From Allolobophora icterica (Eukaryota > Annelida > Clitellata > Crassiclitellata > Lumbricidae): a DNA stretch of 64,000 nucleotides. Position numbers and translations under genes: made by a program. The stretch is from positions 46,927,148 through 46,991,147 of the forward strand of contig OY744615.1 in the NCBI GenBank assembly GCA_963556255.1, in the 5' to 3' direction. A model generated the notes under the pieces. The model was not told the DNA's origin. It was given only the letters and a program-made list of their open reading frames with translations, and did not search any database. Of the stretch, positions 57,231 to 64,000 are shown one piece after another. How positions within the stretch are numbered: the first letter of the stretch is position 1; each line of letters opens with the position of its first letter.

Positions 57231-59900
57231 ATGTATTTTCAGAATATAATATACTGTTTGAATAGAAAACTAAAACTATTCCAACAAACCGCAAACAAGA
57301 ACTCCTTTCTATCGCACATGTGCAAATAGCAGCACAGAACAAAAACCAGCAACGAACTAGACAACTACTTCATAATAAATTATAAAATATATTAAATATT
57401 TTGCCATCTTCATCGTTCTTCCAATTCCCAACCTTTTTCGCCAATGCTACCAGCTCCCTCTGCAGGGTCCCTTCCCAACTCACCCTAATGACTCGTTCAT
57501 TAAATTATACATTTATTAATTCAATAAATTCATTAATTAAATTGTTGATTCAATATATTTTTATTAGTCCTATTTATTTCTTGCCATTATCATACATGTG
57601 TGCTAGGTCAGCAACATGAATTGTATATGCATGTATGTTATTAATGTGTATATATATATATATGTATATTATTTCTGTGTGTATATATATATATATATAT
57701 AATTTATTCATGGATATATATATATTATTTGTGTAAATGCTTGTACATAAGTACGTATATATGTATGTCTGTATGTATGCCTACATGTGCATGTCTGTAT
57801 CTACACACGTCTGTATGATATACATGCATGTAATTGGTCATTTATGAAGCTCCTTTTCAAGAACCTTCCATGATACTGAAACATAGCTGTCTAACGGAAA
57901 CTAAAGAGGTGCAACTGAAGGCAGGTTGGAACGTTTCCTCAGCTACTGTCAGTCGACGAACACCCTGAATATATTAAGACTATTCCAGGACTATCGCATT
58001 GGTTGCAATAAGTTAGTTGCATCAATTATATATATATATATATATGTACCTATAATATATATATATATATATATATTTTATATATATATATATACACGAC
58101 ATTCTCAACAGTTGTCCAAATTTACGAGCAGATGAGATCAGAATGGAATGCTTTCCTAGCACCTCATCTCTTTCAACTTGCATATCGACCGTAGTCTTAC
58201 TTCTGGCTCCCATCTATTGCACTTCAACCTGGCTTCTCAACAGGATTATGATTTTTAATTGCGATTCGCTTGAATCGATCGTCGACTGATGCGGTGGGCA
58301 ACATGATAACGGCGCCACAGAAGTTACCAGATCAGACTAACATAAGCAACAAGCATTCTGCTTCAGGATGAAATCCCTCTCCGTCTTTTTCCGAGTCGTG
58401 ATATGTTCCTGATGATGCAGGTTTATCTGTACTTATGCTCTCTCTTAACAGCATCAACTTCGTGATATTTAACTGCTTACAGATTGGTTTTGGAGCGCCA
58501 CTGATTGTTGCTTCACGCATTATAAATCGGCGTGTGGGAAGTTACTAACGCCGATACTTGCCTCTTTGGGGCTGTACTGACAAACCCGGGTCATGTCCTG
58601 CACCAACTACTACCTTTAACCAAACCTCCTTAATACTCCTTCCATCCCCGTGGTCATGACCGCATAATCCATCCAAGCAACAGCCTGATGCACAAAATAT
58701 TTATTGTTAGGACGTTATATACCATTAACTGAGTTTATGAGATGTCTGTACACCAAAGTGCGATTAGTAATTGGTTAATAAAGAATATACTTAATTAATT
58801 ACAATTATACAGCACCCGTAACGAACCATTTCGAATGGGGCTCTGTAAATGTTCAAACAAGTTTGTTATGCATCTCAAAGCAGCAACTGTAGTGTTAAGA
58901 ACATTTCAGCCAAAGATGACTCGAGCAAGCAGACCAAGTTACTTATAAAGAAGAAATTCCACCTCTAAACTGGGATCCAAACCATGGATGCCATGTTTCA
59001 GATCAGGTTTCTTTCTTGCATGACTGTTTTCAATCCCTTGGATTATATTCCTTCCGGATAAAAAATATAATAAAATATAAAATATAAGAACTATCAACCT
59101 CTGAAGAAAACTGTAGGAACATTCACTGAAAAAACCAGTACTTTTCAAAAATTAAAACAGAAGAAATGATTAAATTTGCCAGTGCCATTTTGACTGTAGT
59201 GATATCTCCCTCTCCTTTTGAACAGCATGTTTAATCTACTGTTCAAAAGAAACAGGAGATTAACACTGGGTCAGTGTGATTAGGTCAAAATGTGGTAACA
59301 TATGTTAAGCATTTAGGTGAAAAACCAACTAAACAACCATAAAAGCCCTGCATTACAGATTCCACAAGAGAAATCACGAGAGGAAAGAACCCTGTGCACA
59401 GTGAACGACAAAAGTGTTATATACAATTTCAACTAATAACAATCACATCGAACCACGAAAAGAAACAAAAATGTCTGTTGCAAAAGTTATTCTGGAATAT
59501 CATGTCATGTTTCCCTTTCCGCTGGAATAGTGGAAATCAAGCGGCCATGGATCCACGTTGATCGGAGGACGTTTATCATTCCATCTCCAAATTTCGACCG
59601 CAGTTGTCAATGTCCTTATCACAATCTGGGTGATGATAAGACACTGATTACCCTGGCATTGAAAAAGTACAACACGAATCAAGACACTGAAACTGGTCTC
59701 GAAAAAGAACTTATATCTCTAACTACTTCTAATACGACTGTATATTGTTTTTCACCAAGGTACACATGATTCCTCAGGATTACAGAAATTAGGGAAATAT
59801 TATATTATTATTACTACAGAAATTAGGGAATATAATTAATATTATTATTATTAGTATACAATACAACTGTATTTTGACACTGCCCTCCTTCCAAAGTTCA
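57231..59900. other. Intergenic with two TA tracts
   Basis: TA/TATG runs at about 57645-57725 and 58028-58095; LINE-tail-like piece near 58240-58330 (GGCGCCACAGAAGTTACCAG); small inverted repeat CTTTTGAACAG near 59215-59250. No gene is supported. Confidence 0.45.
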
Positions 59901-59904
59901 AAGT

Positions 59905-60010
59905 TCAGAAGTGCACTCAATGACCATACAACAGAACATCGATGGTGCAGAGCAATTGTGAGTGAAGGACTTGCTGAAGGTCCTTACAAAGCGACTGCCT
60001 CAGTGGAGGT
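59905..60010 (-). repeat. SINE family A fragment
   Basis: AGAGCAATTGTGAGTGAAGG and a B-box-like TCGAACCC remnant. Confidence 0.55.
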
Positions 60011-60059
60011 CGAACCCATATGATACACATTACAGGCTTCTGGATATGAAAAGTTCCTT

Positions 60060-60380
60060 ATCCAGAGGTACTAAGGTATCAAGATATCCAGAGGTACTAA
60101 GGTATCAAGATATCCAGAGGTACTAAGGTATCAAGATATCCAGAGGTACTAAGGTATCAAGATATCTTGATACCTTAATACCTCTTGACATCTTGAGGTA
60201 CTAATGTATCAAGATATCCAGAGGTACTAAGGTATCAAGTCATCTTGATACCTTAATACCTCTTGATATCTTGATACCTTAGTATCTCTGGATATCTTGA
60301 TACCTTAGTACCTCTAGAAGTCTTGATACCTTAGTACCTCTAGATGTCTTGATACCTTAGTACCTCTGGGTATCTTGATA
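60060..60380. repeat. Palindromic 26-bp minisatellite
   Basis: Four direct units ATCCAGAGGTACTAAGGTAT+CAAGAT (60064-60165) are followed by units on the opposite strand (CTTGATACCTTAGTACCTCT) to 60380, with a few direct units between. The two halves can fold on each other. It begins about 150 bp past the ATF6 stop codon. Confidence 0.85.
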
Positions 60381-60526
60381 CCTGAACCTTTACAACATAC
60401 CCACACAAATAAACCTCCATCTACAAGAAAACCAATCTTCTTGTAATGTTCACAATCTCAGGCATTGCACGCGACAAATACTCACAAATAAGAATCCTCC
60501 AATTAGCTCGATCACCAAACGATCAT

Positions 60527-60702
60527 CTAGTTGTGATCGTCGTGGGTCCAGAACTTCTCGCTCTTCTGCTTCTTGTCGACGGTCGAGTTGGAAAGCAGGT
60601 GATTCGGAACGGCCGACCGATCGATGTGGATCAGTCGAGTCGCGGTCACTTCACAGTCGATCTGCATCATCGCAATACTGCCAACTGGAGGCTGCATTGT
60701 TT
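60527..60702 (-). CDS. ATF6: ATF6, last coding exon
   Basis: The acceptor GATGTAG opens 176 bp in phase 1. It completes the E of NETM and reads [18 protein letters not shown] and a lysine-rich tail to TAG at 60527-60529. The cysteine of MMQIDCEV matches one of two luminal cysteines that form redox-sensitive disulphides in human ATF6. NETM and NSTV are possible N-glycosylation sites. The downstream palindromic minisatellite may lie in the 3' UTR. Confidence 0.9.
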
Positions 60703-60756
60703 CTACATCAAATGTAAACAGATTAGACAATTGACACATAACCTTAGACCACATAA

Positions 60757-60842
<86 letters not shown>

Positions 60843-60925
60843 TTACATATTTATATATACTTACATATTTATATATACTTACATATTTATATATATACTT
60901 ACATATATATATATATATGAAAACA
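60757..60925. repeat. (TA)n microsatellite in an ATF6 intron
   Basis: A pure TA run to about 60842, then ACTTACATATTTATATAT units. Confidence 0.95.
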
Positions 60926-60965
60926 CATAAATATGCATGCACATTCATCATTATAAGCATAAGAG

Positions 60966-61220
60966 CATGATAATCCAGTGGTTAGCGTGCAGGACTGTCA
61001 AATCCTCACCAGGGCAGAAATTTGTTTCAAGGTTTCTGCTCCACCTGCACCCCAGACAACACAGTGACTGTACACCATTGGCGGGAAGATGAGACGGTGA
61101 GGGAGAGGACTGGCCACCCGCCCTCATATACTGAGACTAAGAAATGAAGTCGCTAACACTTCATACCCATTACCCGTGGCTGTCCCCAGGGTTAGCTAAA
61201 GGGACTGCTCTTCTCTTCTC
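60966..61220 (+). repeat. SINE family C, tRNA-derived
   Basis: The head AGTGGTTAGCGTGCAGGACT and GTTTCAAGGTTTC resemble worn A and B boxes. The body has GGAGAGGACTGGCCACCCG and GAAGTCGCTAACACTTCATA. It lies in an ATF6 intron, opposite to the gene. Confidence 0.65.
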
Positions 61221-61339
61221 TCATCCACTGTTTCAGCAGCTCCCCAACCCTAAATCCAAAAACAGCCACTGGATGTCCACCCAACACAAATGACCTGTTA
61301 CAAGTACGATTACAGTCGTAAGCCGAGCCTAGTGCTTAC

Positions 61340-61424
61340 CATTGAGGCCAACCGCAGGCATCATGAGAGACATGCGTGGGCGTGACGTCTTGTTGTGAGC
61401 CGTGGCTGGCAGAAGCAAATGATC
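61340..61424 (-). CDS. ATF6: ATF6 exon
   Basis: 85 bp between acceptor TTGTAG and donor GTAAGC, entering phase 0 and leaving phase 1. It encodes [20 protein letters not shown] then MMPAVGLN, nearly the human sequence from memory. HNKTS is the conserved glycosylation site. Confidence 0.92.
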
Positions 61425-61748
61425 CTACAACGCACAAAGATATCCAGCATCAACAAAAAAGTAATAAAGACAAGTAAAATCTAAAAACTCAATGGTTACT
61501 ACAGAATCGATTCAGTCTTTTCTTTATCTCTCAGTAATGGTTATAAGGGCAATTTTCATCAACTGTCCTAAAACGCACTCCTAGTTTCATTTCTAATCAA
61601 CAAATGTTTGATTCCCACGACAAAAAAGCAGTTGTTTTCTCTATCGCAATAAGGCAATATAATAATTTCAAAACAGTAATAGTAATAATAATAATAATAA
61701 TAAAACAAATGTTATCTGATTCACACAAAACGCAACCGAGGTACTCAC

Positions 61749-61857
61749 TCTCCTGAAAGAGACGACATAGAACGTGTCATTTCGACGATCGATGGCGTCA
61801 AGAAAGCTGTCGTACTTTCGGTCGTCGCCAGTGAACACCTGAACCTCGTACTGACCG
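61749..61857 (-). CDS. ATF6: ATF6 exon
   Basis: 109 bp, phase 2 to phase 0, with donor AGA/GTGAGT. It encodes [20 protein letters not shown] then [29 protein letters not shown] is the luminal signature of ATF6. Confidence 0.92.
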
Positions 61858-61874
61858 CTGTTAATTATTAAATA

Positions 61875-62010
61875 CAATGAACAGTATTATTATTATGCAT
61901 TTATCAAACGTCATTATCTATAGACCAAGCATCAATGATGGTGCTAAGCTGAAGGCCCTGCTGAAGGTCCCTACACAGGGAGAAGGAGGATCGAACCCGC
62001 ACTCTCCAAT
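61875..62010 (-). repeat. SINE family A fragment
   Basis: ATTATTATGCATTTATCAA...CCCTACACAGGGAG...TCGAACCC in an ATF6 intron; the head is truncated. Confidence 0.6.
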
Positions 62011-62257
62011 TTATTATAATTATTATTGTTGTTATTATTTTAGGCTTTATCGTCGGCACAAACCTGATAGAAGAGAGAAGTTGATTATTATAACTCTTAT
62101 TTATATTATTATTTAGCCAAGTTGGCTAGAAACAGAAGGGGAGCAGCAGTATTGAAGCATTTTGGTGGGAAATTTACACCCCACCTGTGGGTCAACAGAC
62201 GAGCACGCCATCCGCTAGACCACAGCACAACAGAACTATTTCCGATCTAGTGTTTAC

Positions 62258-62428
62258 CTCGCGTGGCTCCACTTGTTGACATTGCTGTTCATCGCTGCCT
62301 TCAGCTTCCGCGGAACGTAGTAACGCTTGCGTCGCGTTTTCTTAGCCAGTTCCGACTCCTTCACTTCCTGTTCTCTCTTCAGCTGTTCCTCGTGGCCGAG
62401 AATCCACCCGTGAAGTTCGTTCATCAAC
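62258..62428 (-). CDS. ATF6: ATF6 exon
   Basis: 171 bp, phase 2 in and phase 2 out, acceptor TTGATTAG and donor GAG/GTAAAC. It begins LMNELHGWILGHE, equivalent to the human LNHELRGWVHRHE block, and continues with a very basic stretch KKTRRKRYYVPRKLK in the luminal domain. Confidence 0.9.
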
Positions 62429-62439
62429 CTAATCAATTA

Positions 62440-62640
62440 TTATTAGTAATAAATCATTATTATCATGCATTTATTAAGTGCCACTACCTAATGATGAAGC
62501 ATCATTCGATAGCAATGAACAATTGTGAGTGAAGGACTTGAGTGAAGGTCCCTACAGAATAACTGTCTCAGGGGAGGAGGGTTTAACCCGTACGCTCCAC
62601 ATTAAAAGGCAAGCACTCTACCAGTTGGCTACCGTGTCAT
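62440..62640 (-). repeat. SINE family A, tRNA head present
   Basis: On the minus strand CACGGTAGCCAACTGGTAGA heads the element, with a B-box-like GGGTTAAACCC, then the family A body and an AAATGCATGATAATAATG tail. It abuts an ATF6 acceptor. Confidence 0.7.
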
Positions 62641-63045
62641 GCGCTAATCATAACTACATGTATTAATAACAATGTTAAAAATATAAAATTATAATTACAA
62701 TTATCTATTCTAATGACTTCGATAGCACTGTTATCATAATGTCCATGACAGCAATACAAAGAATAAGCATAAAAAATTAAATTTCGATTCAAACCAGACA
62801 CTCACTAACTGCCATGTTCTTAGCACTTTTGAGGGGTTCCTAAAGTGTGCTTGTAAAAGTCCAGATATCTACATTCATACATTTACATAGCACTCTGATT
62901 GCATCTACCAAAGCGCCAAATGCATGGCTATCTAAACCAATTCACCGAAGTATGACTTCAGATAATCGCAAGTCGTGTTATAATGACACATGTAAGTAAG
63001 AGAGAAAGATATAACGACACATTCTAAACAGCTTGAACCACCGAC
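62641..63045. other. ATF6 intron
   Basis: A LINE-tail-like piece near 62710 (TGACTTCGATAGCACTG); nothing else is recognised. Confidence 0.5.
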
Positions 63046-63357
63046 CGTATCGACTCTGAACTGTTGAAGTAGGTCGGGCACATGGCCTGACCCAGTTTGA
63101 AGCCCTTCTCCTCAAGGTTGCGCATAAGGATGTCGTGAATGGTCCATGACTGCTTCGCGTCTTTTTTCTCGTTGCTTGAAAAGACCAAACTGCCTCCGCT
63201 GCCCCGACTGTTGGACGCTGGCGAAGACTGGTTCCGTGCAGGCTTCACCAGATCCACTGCCTCCGAGGACTGGTTGCTGTTCACGGAAAGCAGGCTACGA
63301 CCGTGACGGACGTCCGAACTCGCAGGGAACTCTGGCACAGAAAGTGGCCCAGTAGGC
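63046..63357 (-). CDS. ATF6: ATF6 exon, juxtamembrane luminal region
   Basis: 312 bp, phase 2 to phase 2, acceptor CTTGTAG and a weaker donor GTCGGT. That donor is required, because the resulting SIRLMNELHGW matches ESLRLNHELRGW of human ATF6. About 17-23 residues past the membrane, RHGRSLL resembles the site-1 protease RxLL site. A cysteine in GQAMCPTYFNSS lies where human ATF6 has its other luminal cysteine. The middle is serine/asparagine-rich and poorly conserved. Confidence 0.85.
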
Positions 63358-63484
63358 CTACAAGAAGAAAAGCAGTCTTTTAGATAAACTTGGTCGACTT
63401 GGTAATTTGTATTTAACATATATTAATGAAAATGTAAACAAGTTGTGTCTTTGACAGCCTGTATTTATCAAATAAACAAATATT

Positions 63485-63625
63485 GAATTGAATTTTATTT
63501 ATTATGCATTTATTCAGCTCTGCTATCTAATGAATAAGCATCAGTCAATGGTGCTGAGCAACTGTGAGTGAAGGACCTGCTCATTGTGCTCAAGGTCCCT
63601 ACACAGTAACCTCAGAGGAGGAGGT
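63485..63625 (-). repeat. SINE family A fragment
   Basis: TTATTATGCATTTATTCAG...GTGAGTGAAGGACCTGCTC...GTCCCTACACAGTAACC, in an ATF6 intron. Confidence 0.6.
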
Positions 63626-63776
63626 ACAGAGCAACATTGAAATGACTAATCTTCACAGAAGTACATGATCACATTGCAGTGTTGCATTGTTATGGCAAGG
63701 TGTTGGAAGAGGAAAGAAGTCTCCCTTGCAATCATTTAAACAATTCATCTAAAACTGGACTCAGAGTAAAACTTAC

Positions 63777-63877
63777 AGCAGTAAACTCCAGTTAAACGAC
63801 AGAAACACGACCACAGTGAAAACTATCGTAGCGGCCGTTTTCACGGAATAAGGCACTGATTTCCTCAGCCGTTCATT
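63777..63877 (-). CDS. ATF6: ATF6 exon with transmembrane segment (5' part outside window)
   Basis: After acceptor ATTTCAG, 101 bp read NERLRKSVPYSVKTAATIVF then TVVVFLSFNWSLL, leaving phase 2 at GTAAGT. ENERLR-like sequence ends the leucine zipper, and the hydrophobic run is the single membrane span. ATF6 is a type II ER membrane protein: under ER stress it moves to the Golgi, is cut by site-1 and site-2 proteases and releases its bZIP half. The asparagine of FNW sits where the human site-2 motif NYGP has its N, though the proline is displaced. The six visible exons give 317 residues; activation and bZIP domains lie beyond base 64000. Confidence 0.88.
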
Positions 63878-64000
63878 CTGAAATAGAACAAACTCTAAAT
63901 TCTGAAAAGAACAAATACTAATTCTGAAAAGGAAAGAATTCTAGTTAGAAAAAACGAACAAATACTAATTCTGATTAGTAACGAGCATGGAGTTTGCAGA
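63878..64000. other. ATF6 intron at window edge
   Basis: TACTAATTCTGA repeats; no further exon is visible. Confidence 0.5.

Noticed and set aside
59500..59769. Small exon with CQCPYHNLGDDKTLITLALK
   Set aside because: Looks mildly protein-like, but no splice sites, family or neighbouring exon support it.

Overview
The window is eukaryotic nuclear DNA from an animal. It has spliced genes with GT-AG introns, tRNA-derived SINEs, many non-LTR retrotransposon tails, DNA transposons with clean target-site duplications, long microsatellites and minisatellites, and one intact LTR retrotransposon. The repeat style, the frequent octamer TAGGCCTA and a Gmr1-like element (first known from deuterostomes) suggest a marine invertebrate, perhaps an echinoderm or hemichordate. 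A lophotrochozoan cannot be excluded.

Four host loci can be supported, all on the minus strand. (1) At 8466-10172 an intronless-looking ORF encodes 20 tandem C2H2 zinc fingers and is followed in frame by decayed fingers. (2) A small two-EF-hand protein has its first coding exon at 30087-30290 and last at 14886-14975. Its ~15 kb intron holds a young 6.9 kb LTR retrotransposon, two hAT-like elements, SINEs and a long GAA.TTC repeat next to the 5' splice site. (3) A taperin (TPRN)-like gene has a 991-codon exon at 46567-49539, a well-supported second exon at 44038-44251 and a tentative terminal exon at 43003-43158. (4) The 3' half of ATF6, the ER-stress transcription factor, occupies 60527-63877. 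The transmembrane segment and whole luminal domain are present; the bZIP part lies beyond the right edge.

The rest is mostly mobile DNA. From left to right: a Merlin relic (520-1124); a TIR element with tandem-subrepeat arms around a decayed FEN/PIN-like plus CXC gene, itself interrupted by a hAT MITE (about 3372-6836); several LINE relics; hAT-type elements at 16800-18298, 20657-22011 and 38109-38247; the Gmr1-like LTR element (22166-29085); RTE and other LINE C-terminal relics (31.9-34.2 kb); a PIF/Harbinger-like MITE (40976-41400); a 24-bp-TIR MITE (50421-50840); and a hAT nested inside another hAT (51126-54005). Between these lie arrays of ATT, ACAG, GA, TTC, TA and GGAT repeats and several minisatellites.

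The best candidates for something new are the FEN/PIN-CXC inverted-repeat element with YY1-like motif arrays in its arms; a 41-bp perfect palindrome inserted with a 7-bp duplication and an empty-site copy in the same window; the intact pol-rearranged Gmr1-like element; and an apparent invertebrate taperin gene. Exon joins were inferred by reading frame, splice phase and remembered similarity to vertebrate proteins. No alignment or database search was run.
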